Positions 6,405 to 15,447 of a stretch of DNA of 64,000 nt are shown in pieces. The position numbers and the translations under genes were made by a program. The notes beneath the pieces are model-generated. The model was not told the DNA's origin, made no database searches, and was given only the letters and a program-made list of their open reading frames with translations. Where the stretch lies: NCBI GenBank assembly GCA_945901825.1, contig CAMDMC010000003.1, positions 43,707 to 107,706 of the forward strand, written 5' to 3'. Each line of letters opens with the position of its first letter. The stretch's first letter is position 1. The stretch comes from Bordetella parapertussis. GTDB taxonomy: Bacteria > Pseudomonadota > Gammaproteobacteria > Burkholderiales > Burkholderiaceae_A.

Positions 6405-9290
6405 ATGAGCAAGGTATCGTTTAATCCCATTGCCACCACCCAGGCCCTGCAAGAGGGCACTGAAATTAAGAGCACCACCTGCTACATGTGCGCCTGTCGT
6501 TGTGGCATCAATGTACATGTCAAAGACGGGGAGGTGAAGTTTATTGAGGGCAACCCCAACCATCCCCTCAACAAGGGCGTCATCTGCGCCAAGGGCGGCT
6601 CGGGCGTGATGAAGCAGTACTCACCGGCGCGTTTAACCAAGCCCTTGTTGCGTCGACCGGGCACCGATCGTGGTGATGGTCAGTTCGATCCCATCTCTTG
6701 GGAGCAGGCCTTCGACATGCTCAGCGATCGACTTGGAACAATCCGTCAGACCGATCCGAAAAAATTTGCGCTTTTCACCGGACGCGACCAGATGCAGGCC
6801 CTTACCGGTCTCTTTGCTCGCCAATTTGGCACACCGAACTACGCTGCTCACGGCGGCTTTTGTTCAGTGAACATGGCCGCAGGCATGATCTATTCCATTG
6901 GTGGTTCATTCTGGGAGTTTGGCGGCCCCGACCTTGAGAATGCCAAGCTCTTTATTATGATGGGCACGGCCGAAGACCATCACAGCAACCCGCTCAAAAT
7001 GGCGATCTCGAAGTTCAAGCGTGAGGGCGGTAAGTTTATTTCGGTGAACCCGGTGCGCACAGGCTACAGCGCCATCGCCGATGAATGGATCCCCATTCGA
7101 CCTGGAACCGATGGCGCGCTGCTGCTTGCAATTAGCCATGTACTTGTTAATGCAGAGACCTTCGACACGGATTTCGTTGCGCAGTTCACCAATGGTCCTC
7201 AGCTGGTTATTGACGCGCCGGGATCGGAAAAGCATGGCCAGTTTCTTCGTGCCGATGTCGCCGACAAGCCCCCCATCTACGATCAACTCGACCAGATGGT
7301 CTGGGACCAAGACGCGAACAAGGCGGTCTGTATGCGCGAGCGGCCTGCCCGGCCTGCACTGACTGGACGCTTTACCGTCAATGGTATTAACGTGCGGCCC
7401 GCCTTTGAGCTGTTGAAAGAGAGCCTTGCAGACTGCACACCCGAATGGGCGCAGGCCATTACCGGTGTCTCTGCGGCACGCATTGAAAAGCTTGCTAGAG
7501 AAATGGCCGAGGTGGCCATGAACCAGTCCTTCGAACTTCCTATTGCCTGGACCGACTCCTTTGGTAAGCAGTACGACAAGGTGATTGGGCGGCCTGTTGC
7601 CTTTCATGCTATGCGTGGACTTGCGGCTCACAGCAATGGCTTTCAAACGGTACGAGCCTTGGCAAACTTAATGAGTCTTCTAGGCACCATTGATCGGCCG
7701 GGCGGCTTTTTACACAAGGCGCCGTTTCCTCGTGCCATACCCCCTTCGGTTCGACCACCGAATGGCGAGAGCCAAATTAAACCAGGTGAGCCCCTTGCCA
7801 CCACACCGCTGGGCTTTCCCACCTGCCCCGAAGACCTTTGTGTGACTGAATCGGGTGAGCCCATTCGAATCGACAAAGGGTTTTCTTGGGAGCATCCTTT
7901 GTCTGCCCATGGCCTGATGCACAACGTCATTACCAATGCGTGGAAGGCCGACCCCTACCCCATCGACACGCTCATGATCTTTATGGCGAACATGGCCTGG
8001 AACTCCACCATGAACACCGATCAGGTGCGCGACATGCTTAACGACAAGTCGCCCGATGGAAATTACAAGATTCCTTTCCTCGTGGTCTGTGACGCCTTTC
8101 ATAGCGAGATGACTGGCTTTGCCGACCTGGTGCTTCCCGATACAACCTACCTTGAACGCTACGATGCCATGAGTCTTCTTGATCGACCGATCTCGGAGTT
8201 CGACGGGCCATGCGACTCGGTGCGTGTTCCTGTGGTCGAGCCTCTTGGCGACTGCAAGCCCTTTCAGGAGGTACTTGTGGAACTGGCCTCGCGGCTTAAA
8301 TTTCCCGCCTTCACCAGGCAGGACGGCAGCCCTAAATTCTCGGGCTACGAAGACTTCATTGTGAACTTCGAGACAGCCCCGGGCAGTGGCATTGGCTTTC
8401 TTGCGGGCTGGCGAGGCAAAGATGGCAAGGCCTCGTTAAAGGGTGAACCCAACCCTAAACAGTGGGAAGCCTACAAGGCAAACAACTGCGTCTTTCATTA
8501 CGAGATGCCCGAAGGCCATCGGTTTATGCGCAACTGGAATGCGGGCTACCTTGGCTTTGCCAAAGACAATGGGCTGCGCAAGCTTGATGCCCCAGTCATG
8601 ATTCATCTTTACTCGGAGCTTTTGTTGGGCTTTCGGCAGGCTGCCCAGGGTTTACGAAAAGGGCGTCAGCCACCCCAGCACCTGCGTGCGCGTATTGAAC
8701 GCCACTTTAGCCCCTTGCCTTTTTGGAGCGAGCCCCTTGAGCATGCTCTTGTCTCGTCGAAAGACTATCCGCTCTCGGCAGTTACCCAAAGGCCAATGGC
8801 CATGTACCACTCTTGGGATTCTCAAAATGCCTGGCTTCGACAGATTCATTCCCACAACTTTCTCTTCGTGAATGCGGGCACTGCGGCGGCTGCCGGCATT
8901 GCAGACGACCAGTGGATCTGGGTCGAAAGCCCATGGGGTAAAGTTCGCGCCCAGGCAAGGTTGTCTGAGGCCGTGGAGCCGGGAACGGTCTGGACCTGGA
9001 ATGCCATTGGGAAATCAAAGGGTGCCTGGGGTCTTGGCGAAAAGGCCAATGAATCGCAGAAGGGCTTTCTTCTCAACCACCTCATCTCCGAAGAGCTTCC
9101 TCTTGGACCGGAGCCTGGCGCCGCAACCATTAGCAACTCGGACCCGGTCACGGGGCAGGCAGGCTGGTACGACGTTCGCGTGCGTATCTATCCGGCCGAC
9201 AAGCACGAACCCAAGCAATCGTTTCCTCAGTTCAAATCCATTTCCGCACCCCCTGGCATGTTAGGCCGTCGTAAGGAGCACAAGGTATGA
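6405..9290 (+). CDS. soeA: Sulfite dehydrogenase, molybdopterin catalytic subunit (SoeA type)
   Basis: A 961-residue member of the DMSO-reductase molybdenum superfamily. The N-terminus carries the [4Fe-4S] site C26-x2-C29-x3-C33-x27-C61, followed by the bis-MGD-binding domains and a C-terminal molydopterin dinucleotide-binding domain with WVESPWGKVRAQARLSE. No Tat signal precedes the cluster, so the enzyme faces the cytoplasm, as is known for SoeABC of purple sulfur bacteria and roseobacters. It oxidises sulfite to sulfate. The next two genes give the Fe-S and membrane-anchor subunits, with 4-bp overlap to soeB. Related families (polysulfide, thiosulfate or DMSO reductase) share the layout; assignment to sulfite rests on the Xsc/Pta context and missing Tat signal. 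Confidence 0.8.
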   Translation: MSKVSFNPIATTQALQEGTEIKSTTCYMCACRCGINVHVKDGEVKFIEGNPNHPLNKGVICAKGGSGVMKQYSPARLTKPLLRRPGTDRGDGQFDPISWEQAFDMLSDRLGTIRQTDPKKFALFTGRDQMQALTGLFARQFGTPNYAAHGGFCSVNMAAGMIYSIGGSFWEFGGPDLENAKLFIMMGTAEDHHSNPLKMAISKFKREGGKFISVNPVRTGYSAIADEWIPIRPGTDGALLLAISHVLVNAETFDTDFVAQFTNGPQLVIDAPGSEKHGQFLRADVADKPPIYDQLDQMVWDQDANKAVCMRERPARPALTGRFTVNGINVRPAFELLKESLADCTPEWAQAITGVSAARIEKLAREMAEVAMNQSFELPIAWTDSFGKQYDKVIGRPVAFHAMRGLAAHSNGFQTVRALANLMSLLGTIDRPGGFLHKAPFPRAIPPSVRPPNGESQIKPGEPLATTPLGFPTCPEDLCVTESGEPIRIDKGFSWEHPLSAHGLMHNVITNAWKADPYPIDTLMIFMANMAWNSTMNTDQVRDMLNDKSPDGNYKIPFLVVCDAFHSEMTGFADLVLPDTTYLERYDAMSLLDRPISEFDGPCDSVRVPVVEPLGDCKPFQEVLVELASRLKFPAFTRQDGSPKFSGYEDFIVNFETAPGSGIGFLAGWRGKDGKASLKGEPNPKQWEAYKANNCVFHYEMPEGHRFMRNWNAGYLGFAKDNGLRKLDAPVMIHLYSELLLGFRQAAQGLRKGRQPPQHLRARIERHFSPLPFWSEPLEHALVSSKDYPLSAVTQRPMAMYHSWDSQNAWLRQIHSHNFLFVNAGTAAAAGIADDQWIWVESPWGKVRAQARLSEAVEPGTVWTWNAIGKSKGAWGLGEKANESQKGFLLNHLISEELPLGPEPGAATISNSDPVTGQAGWYDVRVRIYPADKHEPKQSFPQFKSISAPPGMLGRRKEHKV

Positions 9291-9946
9291 CTCAACTTGC
9301 ACTTGTTATTGACCTCAATGTCTGCGTGGGCTGTCAGGCCTGCGTCACCAACTGCAAGCAGTGGAACAACAGCTATTCGGCGGGTCCATTGTCAGACCAG
9401 AACCCCTACGATGAAGACCCATCGGGGACCTTCTTTAACCGTGTTCAGACCTACGAGTCGGGCAGTTTTCCCGATGCAATGACCGTGCACTTTCCCAAAA
9501 GCTGCCTGCACTGCGAGGACCCTCCCTGCGTGCCAGTCTGCCCCACAGGGGCGTCCTACAAACGCGAAGAAGATGGCATTGTTCTTGTTGATTACGACAA
9601 GTGCATTGGCTGCAGTTATTGCGCATGGGCCTGCCCTTACGGTGCGCGCGAGCTTGATGAAGAACGTAAGGTGATGACCAAGTGCACGCTCTGCGTCGAC
9701 CGCATCTACAACGAAAACCTTCCTGAGGACCAGCGCAAACCTGTCTGCGTCATGGCCTGCCCAACCAGTGCGCGTCTGTTTGGCGATGTCCACGATCCTG
9801 ACTCCGAGGTGTCCATAGCCATTGCCGAGCGTGCGGGCTATGCACTGATGCCCGAATGGCAGACGCAGCCTGCCAACCAATACCTTCCCCACCAGAGTTG
9901 GCTTGCCTCGATGACGGCAACGGCCAACGAGAAAGAGGAGGTCTAG
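9287..9946 (+). CDS. soeB: Sulfite dehydrogenase, iron-sulfur subunit (SoeB type)
   Basis: A 219-residue ferredoxin-type electron-transfer subunit with four cysteine clusters: CVGCQACVTNC at the N-terminus, CLHCEDPPCVPVCP, CIGCSYCAWACP, and CTLC...CVMACP. This is the standard four [4Fe-4S] pattern of NrfC/DmsB/PsrB proteins. It passes electrons from SoeA to the membrane subunit. The start ATGA overlaps the soeA stop, and soeC begins 3 bp after its stop. There is no signal peptide, consistent with a cytoplasmic complex. Confidence 0.85.
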   Translation: MTQLALVIDLNVCVGCQACVTNCKQWNNSYSAGPLSDQNPYDEDPSGTFFNRVQTYESGSFPDAMTVHFPKSCLHCEDPPCVPVCPTGASYKREEDGIVLVDYDKCIGCSYCAWACPYGARELDEERKVMTKCTLCVDRIYNENLPEDQRKPVCVMACPTSARLFGDVHDPDSEVSIAIAERAGYALMPEWQTQPANQYLPHQSWLASMTATANEKEEV

Positions 9947-9949
9947 GCG

Positions 9950-10894
9950 ATGCGTCCTCCGTGGTCTATGGTTATTTTTACTGTGCTTGCAGGCCTGGGA
10001 CAAGGCCTGCTTGTCATGCTCATCCTTGAGCAATGGGGGAGCTTTTCCAGCCAGCCACCCGCCACCGATAGCCTGGCATTCCTCGGGCCGTCCACGCTTG
10101 CCTTTGGTCTTTTATTTGCGGGTCTTATTAGCGCCTTCTTTCACCTAGGCCGCCCCTCGCGCGCCTGGCGCTCGGCCTCCCAATGGCGAACCTCTTGGCT
10201 CTCAAGAGAAATTATTGTGATGCCAGTGGTGCTTGGCCTTACCTTTGTTCATGGACTTCAGGGGGTTCTGGGGCTGCCCGAGATCTTTGGCTCTCTTTGG
10301 AAGGTGGTTGCACCTCTCGCGCTCCTCGCCTGTCTTGCCATGTGGATCTGTACGGCCATGATTTACGGCTGCCTTAAGTTTCTACAGGAATGGTCAACCC
10401 CATGGACACCCGCGGCCTTCATTCTTTTTGGACTAACGGGGGGAGCCCTTTTCTTTGGGCTAAGCCGCACCCTTCTTCCCGTTGAAGGTCTTCTTGTTTC
10501 AAAGCCTCTTATTGGCCTTCTGCTGCTAATCAGTCTTGCGGTCAAGGCATTTATTTTTAAACGCAATGCGGGCCTGCGACCGAAGTCGACCCTGCGCTCG
10601 GCCACTGGTATTCCCGGCAATGTTCGACAGGTCAGCATGGGCATCATGGGTGGAAGTTTCAATACACGTGAGTTTTTTCATGGGGTCTCCTTAAGCCTCA
10701 TGCGTCAGTTACAGCCCACGGTTCTCATGCTTGCCTTTGTGCTTCCAACGGTCATGCTCTTTAGTCTTCCTTTAACGCCCTTGACTGCAGGCTTTATTGC
10801 GCTCGTTCACCTACTGGGTATGGTTGCAGAGCGCTGGCTTTTCTTTGCACAGGCCAATCATCCGCAGAACCTGTATTACCAAAGGATTGCTTAG
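9950..10894 (+). CDS. soeC: Sulfite dehydrogenase, membrane anchor subunit (SoeC, DmsC family)
   Basis: A 314-residue polytopic protein with about eight hydrophobic segments, of the DmsC anchor family. LGRPSRAWRS after the second helix and the C-terminal WLFFAQANHPQNLYY are typical. It holds SoeAB at the inner face of the cytoplasmic membrane and delivers electrons to quinone. The downstream acyl-CoA ligase begins at the base after its stop, so the four genes are probably one transcript. Substrate specificity is carried by SoeA and not readable here. Confidence 0.83.
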   Translation: MRPPWSMVIFTVLAGLGQGLLVMLILEQWGSFSSQPPATDSLAFLGPSTLAFGLLFAGLISAFFHLGRPSRAWRSASQWRTSWLSREIIVMPVVLGLTFVHGLQGVLGLPEIFGSLWKVVAPLALLACLAMWICTAMIYGCLKFLQEWSTPWTPAAFILFGLTGGALFFGLSRTLLPVEGLLVSKPLIGLLLLISLAVKAFIFKRNAGLRPKSTLRSATGIPGNVRQVSMGIMGGSFNTREFFHGVSLSLMRQLQPTVLMLAFVLPTVMLFSLPLTPLTAGFIALVHLLGMVAERWLFFAQANHPQNLYYQRIA

Positions 10895-12481
10895 ATGGCA
10901 GAAGCCCGTTATTCCAGCGACCCCGCCAGTGCTTCAATGCCCTTCGTTCACCCTAGCCCGCTTCACTTTTCAGGACCATCGCGGGTTGGTGAACTGGTGG
11001 CCCAGCAGGCTAAGGCGCACGGCGTACAGATCTATGGCATTGATACCGAGACCCGAGTGGAACTTAGCTTTCAAGGCCTCGAGCATTTTCAGCTTCAGCT
11101 AAAGAGTGTTCTTCAACAGGCGGGGCTAACCCCGGGTATGCACATTGCCTTACTTATGCCTAATGGCATTGGAACGCTTGCGAGTCTTCTTGGCTGTATG
11201 GCCAACGATTACTCGGTGAATCCGGTGAACCTTCTGTGCACCGAAGACCAGATGCGCTACATCATCGAGCATTCCGAGGCGCATGCCTTCATTGTTTCGC
11301 AGGAATGGCAGGCACGCGCGCGTGTCCTGTTGAAGGACAGGCCCGCCATGGCCCTTTTGGTGATGGACCCACACCGGCTGGCAATGCCCGTTATTGAAAA
11401 AGCGGGCAAGAGCCTGGCCATGGGTCCGCACCCCAGGGAGCTTGCCCTGCTGATGTATACAAGCGGCACCACTGGCAGGCCCAAGGGGGTTATGCTGACT
11501 CACAGTAACTTATTAAGCAATGCGGCATCCATTTCGGCTGAGCATCAGCTCACCCAAGCTGACCGGGTCTACGCGGTGCTGCCGCTTTATCACATCAATG
11601 CCTTTGGGGTCACCATGATGGCAACCCTGTGGCACGCGGGAAGCCTGGCCATGCCGCCAAAGTTTTCGGCCACGCAGTTCTGGGCTCAGGTTAACGAGTT
11701 TGAATGCAGCTGGATGAACGTGGTGCCCACCATCATTAGTTACCTTATTGACCAGGGGCCCACAGAGCAGAGCAGGCAGGTGAAGTTAAAGTTCTGTCGG
11801 TCAGCCTCTGCCCCCTTGCCACCCGAACACCACAAGGCCTTTGAGGAGATGTTTGAAATTGGTGTCATTGAGACCATGGGTCTTACTGAAACCGTGGCAC
11901 CAAGCTTTTCAAACCCCCTTGACCCTGCGCAGCGAAAAATTGGCTCGGTGGGCCGGCCCTCTGGCTGCGAAGCCTTTATTGCAGACGAGCACGGAGGTGA
12001 GCTTCCCATCGGACAGACCGGAGAGGTCATTATTCGTGGCCCCAATGTCACCATGGGCTACTTCAAAAACAAGGAGGGGACGGCCGCTGCCTTCTTTCCA
12101 GATGGCTGGTTGCGCACCGGCGACTTGGGCCAGGTGGATGCCGATGGTTTCTTCTTCATCACCGGGCGTATTAAGGAGCTCATTATTAAAGGCGGCGAGA
12201 ACATTGCCCCGCGGGAAATTGATGAGATCTTGCTGCAGCACCCCAGTGTGCTTGATGCTGCGGCAGTGGGTATTCCGCACAAGCATTACGGACAAGACAT
12301 TGCCGCCTGCGTGATTTTGAAAGAAGGCCAGACCACTGAGGCCGATGAGCTCATTGACTGGGTAAGGACTCAGCTTGGTCCTTTTAAAACACCTTCACAA
12401 ATTCGGCTTGTGGCCGACCTGCCGCGTGGACCGTCGGGTAAGGTTCAGCGGCTTAAACTGGTCGACAGTTTTCTTGGGTAA
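10895..12481 (+). CDS. AMP-forming acyl-CoA synthetase, substrate unknown
   Basis: A 528-residue ANL-superfamily adenylating enzyme. The P-loop-like motif YTSGTTGRPKGVMLTH (about residues 189-204), the adenine-binding GLTET, the hinge TGRIKELIIKGGENI and the C-terminal catalytic Lys in PSGKVQRLK are all present. It should activate a carboxylic acid with ATP and CoA. The start codon directly abuts the soeC stop, tying it to sulfite oxidation. Known sulfonate clusters contain a sulfoacetate-CoA ligase (SauT), so sulfoacetate is one candidate. However, the acylating sulfoacetaldehyde dehydrogenase that should accompany it is not in the window. Oxalate or another short acid remains possible. Confidence 0.85.
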   Translation: MAEARYSSDPASASMPFVHPSPLHFSGPSRVGELVAQQAKAHGVQIYGIDTETRVELSFQGLEHFQLQLKSVLQQAGLTPGMHIALLMPNGIGTLASLLGCMANDYSVNPVNLLCTEDQMRYIIEHSEAHAFIVSQEWQARARVLLKDRPAMALLVMDPHRLAMPVIEKAGKSLAMGPHPRELALLMYTSGTTGRPKGVMLTHSNLLSNAASISAEHQLTQADRVYAVLPLYHINAFGVTMMATLWHAGSLAMPPKFSATQFWAQVNEFECSWMNVVPTIISYLIDQGPTEQSRQVKLKFCRSASAPLPPEHHKAFEEMFEIGVIETMGLTETVAPSFSNPLDPAQRKIGSVGRPSGCEAFIADEHGGELPIGQTGEVIIRGPNVTMGYFKNKEGTAAAFFPDGWLRTGDLGQVDADGFFFITGRIKELIIKGGENIAPREIDEILLQHPSVLDAAAVGIPHKHYGQDIAACVILKEGQTTEADELIDWVRTQLGPFKTPSQIRLVADLPRGPSGKVQRLKLVDSFLG

Positions 12482-12575
12482 TTGGGTTGATTAATGGGCT
12501 TGGTCGTTTAAAAGCTCTGTTAGCACTGGATTGAAGAAGACCTCAGCCAAATGCCCAGGCTGACCAGTCATTTAA

Positions 12576-12612
12576 GAGGTAAGCATTCGGTCTGAACCCG
12601 GATGCTTACCTC
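12576..12612. terminator. Strong hairpin between convergent genes
   Basis: Two 15-base arms (12576-12590 and 12598-12612) pair with one mismatch around a 7-base loop. The site lies between the ends of the ligase and the GMC dehydrogenase genes, where a bidirectional terminator is expected. Neither side has a long T-run, so it may act as a Rho-assisted or mRNA-stabilising hairpin. Confidence 0.5.
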
Positions 12613-12617
12613 AAGAG

Positions 12618-14228
12618 CTAAGCGGCTTGCCGAATAAGATCTGCCGCCTTCTCACCCATCATCATGGCGGCCGCGTTGGTGTTTCCCGAGACCAGAGTTG
12701 GCATCACCGAGCAGTCTACCACCCGCAGGCCTTCAAGTCCTCGAACCTTTAACTCTGGATCCACCACAGCCATCTCATCCTGGCCCATTTTGCAGGTGCC
12801 CGAGGGGTGAAAAATAGTTGCGCCGCTTTCGCGGCAGAACTCGAGAATGTCATCGTCCGAGGCTCTCTGAATTCCTGGCTTAAGCTCCTCTTGCGTGTAA
12901 TTGGCCATGGGCTGAGTCTGCGATAACTGCCGCGCGTACTTCACCGAGGCAATGGCGCATTGACGATCGATGGGATGCGTTAGGTAATTGGCCTTCATGC
13001 TAGGACGCTGCCGCGCATCGGGGGCTATGGCATGAACCGAGCCTCTTGAATAGGGCCGCAGCTGACAGACACTAAAAGTAAAGCCTGGGAAAGGATGCGG
13101 CTTTGCACCAGCCATATCGGCCGAAAGGGTTGCGAAGTGAAACTGAATATCAGGCCTGTTCGAAGGGTCGGTAACGCCTGGCAAGACCTTGGTGAAGAGC
13201 CCGCCTTGATTAATACCAACCCCAAGGGGCCCCCCGCCTGTAAGAAGCCACTGCAGTCCCATCTTCACGGTGCGCAGTGGGCTGCGGAGATCGTCATTGG
13301 TTGTGATGGGTTTTTTGCAGCGGAACAAGAGACGGAACTGAAGATGGTCTTGCAGGTTTTCACCAACCCCCGGTAGATGATGAACAACAGGAATGCCAAG
13401 GGCCTGCAGGCGATCGGCCTGGCCAACACCTGAACACTCCAGTAGCTGGGGGCTCTGAATGGCACCGGCAGAAAGAATAACTTCTTTACGAACACGAACC
13501 TGACGGCGCACACCTTTTTGTTCAAACTCCACACCAACGGCCTTCTTGCCTTCAAACAATACGCGAGTGGCCATGGCATGGGTAAGAACCTGAAGGTTGG
13601 TTCGGCTGCGTGCTGGCTTCAAATAGGCAACCGCTGTGCTTGAACGCCATCCGCGTTTGGTAAAGAGCTGGTAGTAGCCTACGCCCTCTTGTTGGCCATT
13701 ATTGAAGTCGGCATTGCGCGGAACCCCTAAGGAGTTTGCGCCCGAAATAATGGCCTCCATAAGCTCGTGCTTATTGGCAATGTCGGAGCAATGCACGGGA
13801 CCACTGCCGCCATGGGTTTCCGAGGCACCGCGCGAATTGTTCTCAAACTTCTTGAAGTAAGGAAGAACGTCCGACCAAGACCAGCCAGGGCAGCCCTGAG
13901 CCTGCCAGTCGTCGTAGTCTCGTGGCTGCCCGCGCACATAGACAAGTCCATTAATGGAGGAGGACCCACCAAGGGTTTTACCACGCGGCCAATAGACCTT
14001 GCGCCCCTTCATCTCCGGCTCGGGGTCGGTCTCAAACATCCAGTTGTAAACCGGGTTGAACATGGTCTTGGCATAGCCAATAGGAATGTGAATCCACAGG
14101 TAGTTGTCGGGCGGTCCTGCCTCTAGCAAAACCACATTCGTTCGTCCGTCTTCCGAAAGACGGTTTGCAACCACGCAGCCGGAACTTCCCGCGCCTACCA
14201 CCAGGTAGTCTGTGTCAATTATGTCCAT
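12618..14228 (-). CDS. GMC-family FAD-dependent alcohol/choline dehydrogenase
   Basis: A 536-residue glucose-methanol-choline oxidoreductase. It has the FAD Rossmann motif DYLVVGAGSSGCVVANRLSE at the N-terminus, the GMC signature around GGSSSINGLVYVRG, and the catalytic His in IFHPSGTCKMG with the partner Asn in SGNTNAAAMMMGE. A clear ribosome-binding site (AGGAG) precedes the ATG. It lies 9 bp downstream of lacI on the same strand, so the LacI regulator probably controls it together with the divergent TRAP operon. It oxidises a primary or secondary alcohol, passing electrons to quinone or another carrier. In this setting isethionate or a sulfonated polyol is plausible; choline itself is an alternative. 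Family is certain, substrate inferred. Confidence 0.9.
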   Translation of the reverse strand: MDIIDTDYLVVGAGSSGCVVANRLSEDGRTNVVLLEAGPPDNYLWIHIPIGYAKTMFNPVYNWMFETDPEPEMKGRKVYWPRGKTLGGSSSINGLVYVRGQPRDYDDWQAQGCPGWSWSDVLPYFKKFENNSRGASETHGGSGPVHCSDIANKHELMEAIISGANSLGVPRNADFNNGQQEGVGYYQLFTKRGWRSSTAVAYLKPARSRTNLQVLTHAMATRVLFEGKKAVGVEFEQKGVRRQVRVRKEVILSAGAIQSPQLLECSGVGQADRLQALGIPVVHHLPGVGENLQDHLQFRLLFRCKKPITTNDDLRSPLRTVKMGLQWLLTGGGPLGVGINQGGLFTKVLPGVTDPSNRPDIQFHFATLSADMAGAKPHPFPGFTFSVCQLRPYSRGSVHAIAPDARQRPSMKANYLTHPIDRQCAIASVKYARQLSQTQPMANYTQEELKPGIQRASDDDILEFCRESGATIFHPSGTCKMGQDEMAVVDPELKVRGLEGLRVVDCSVMPTLVSGNTNAAAMMMGEKAADLIRQAA

Positions 14229-14237
14229 TTTGCTCTC

Positions 14238-15263
14238 CTAAGGTGCTAGCTTTCGGGCTGGCCCAGTTGATTCTCGAACAATTAGGCTTACATCAATGTT
14301 TAGGCTTTTTGCAATTGTCTCTCCTCGTAACCGCCTGACGAGATAGTCCGCCGCGCGCTCCCACATGAGATCGGTAGGAACACGAACCGTGGTGAGAGAC
14401 GGGGAAAAATGCCGTGAGATTTCTAAATCGTCGAACCCAATAATCGAAATCTGTCCTGGGACTTTAAAACCCATGCGCTGACACTCGATTAATGCGCCGA
14501 GTGCAAGAATATCATTGCCACAAATCACAGCCGTAGGCGGCTTAGGCAACGCCATTAGCTGACGCATAGCCTGGCGGGCGCGCTCAAGCTGATAGGGCTG
14601 CTCCACCAAGTAGTGCGCAGGGAGGCTCAGTCCGCAGGCCTTCAGCGCCCGGCGCACCCCCTTCACCCGATCACGGGCTCGATCATTGTGATCGGTAATA
14701 CCTGCAATCATGGCAATCCGGGCGTGCCGTAGATCCACTAAGTAACGAACGACCTTATCCATGACTGCTTGGTTATCGAACCCAATGCAGTAGGCCTCAA
14801 GCGGTGCATGATCAACACCCACATGGACATAAGGCAGACGACGCTGAACTAAAAACTGCAGTGACTCGGGCCGCTGACTGCGACCAAAAATTGCCAAGGC
14901 CTCTACCCCGCGGGAGACTAGATTCATGGCCTGCTGCATTTCTTTATCGATGTCATATTCACTGGTGGCCAAAAGCATCTGAAACCCGTGAGCGGACAGG
15001 TTCTTTTGAAAGGCCTGAATACCACTGGCAAATATTGCGTTATCGACCGTAGGAATGAGTAGCCCAATATTACCGCTCCGGTTTAATGACAGGGCACGGG
15101 CTCCCGCATTGGGTACAAAGCCAACTTCTTCAATCACCCGAAGGACTCGAGCCCGAAGCTCCGCACGGACTGAGTCCGGTCGATTCAAGACCCGCGAGAC
15201 CGTCGCGGTCGAAACCTCTGCGTGGCGGGCCACATCGATGAGTTTTGGTGTTGGTTTCAACAT
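14238..15263 (-). CDS. LacI-family transcriptional regulator
   Basis: A 341-residue repressor. The N-terminal helix-turn-helix reads LIDVARHAEVSTATVSRVLN, followed by the hinge and a periplasmic-binding-protein-like sensor domain (from GNIGLLIPTVDNAIFASG to the C-terminus). I place the start at the ATG at 15263, since the open frame upstream lacks family character. The gene is divergent from the TRAP-hpsN operon and precedes the GMC gene. Two operator-like sites lie in the intergenic region, so it probably represses both directions until a sugar-like or polyol-like effector binds. LacI regulators usually sense sugars or sugar alcohols, which is relevant to the likely substrate of the operon. 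Confidence 0.92.
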   Translation of the reverse strand: MLKPTPKLIDVARHAEVSTATVSRVLNRPDSVRAELRARVLRVIEEVGFVPNAGARALSLNRSGNIGLLIPTVDNAIFASGIQAFQKNLSAHGFQMLLATSEYDIDKEMQQAMNLVSRGVEALAIFGRSQRPESLQFLVQRRLPYVHVGVDHAPLEAYCIGFDNQAVMDKVVRYLVDLRHARIAMIAGITDHNDRARDRVKGVRRALKACGLSLPAHYLVEQPYQLERARQAMRQLMALPKPPTAVICGNDILALGALIECQRMGFKVPGQISIIGFDDLEISRHFSPSLTTVRVPTDLMWERAADYLVRRLRGETIAKSLNIDVSLIVRESTGPARKLAP

Positions 15264-15332
15264 AGGCACCACACAGAAAAGACTCTGGGAGAGCAGACGC
15301 CATATTGGGTCGCAATTGACGCACTGCAAGAA

Positions 15333-15346
15333 TGTACTCGCTTACA
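15333..15346. promoter_or_regulatory. LacI-type operator 1
   Basis: TGTACTCGCTTACA is a near-palindrome with the central CG typical of LacI/GalR operators. It is 70 bp upstream of the lacI start and shares the pattern TGTA-x-x-CG-x-TTACA with the site at 15421-15434. Confidence 0.55.
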
Positions 15347-15420
15347 AATTATCATATTTTTAGACTAGGACAATCCCTTAGTTTCATTGACTTCACCTTA
15401 TTCATGACTGAAAATCAGTA

Positions 15421-15434
15421 TGTAACCGATTACA
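15421..15434. promoter_or_regulatory. LacI-type operator 2
   Basis: TGTAACCGATTACA fits the LacI/GalR consensus TGTAA-x-CG-x-TTACA. It lies just upstream of the TRAP operon and 88 bp (centre to centre) from operator 1, close to eight helical turns, which would allow looping between two repressor dimers. Confidence 0.6.
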
Positions 15435-15447
15435 AAAAAGGCCCGTT

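Noticed and set aside
6405..10894. DMSO, polysulfide or thiosulfate reductase instead of sulfite dehydrogenase
   Set aside because: Those complexes usually carry a Tat signal on the catalytic subunit; none is present, and the Xsc/Pta context needs sulfite oxidation. Kept as an alternative at lower weight.
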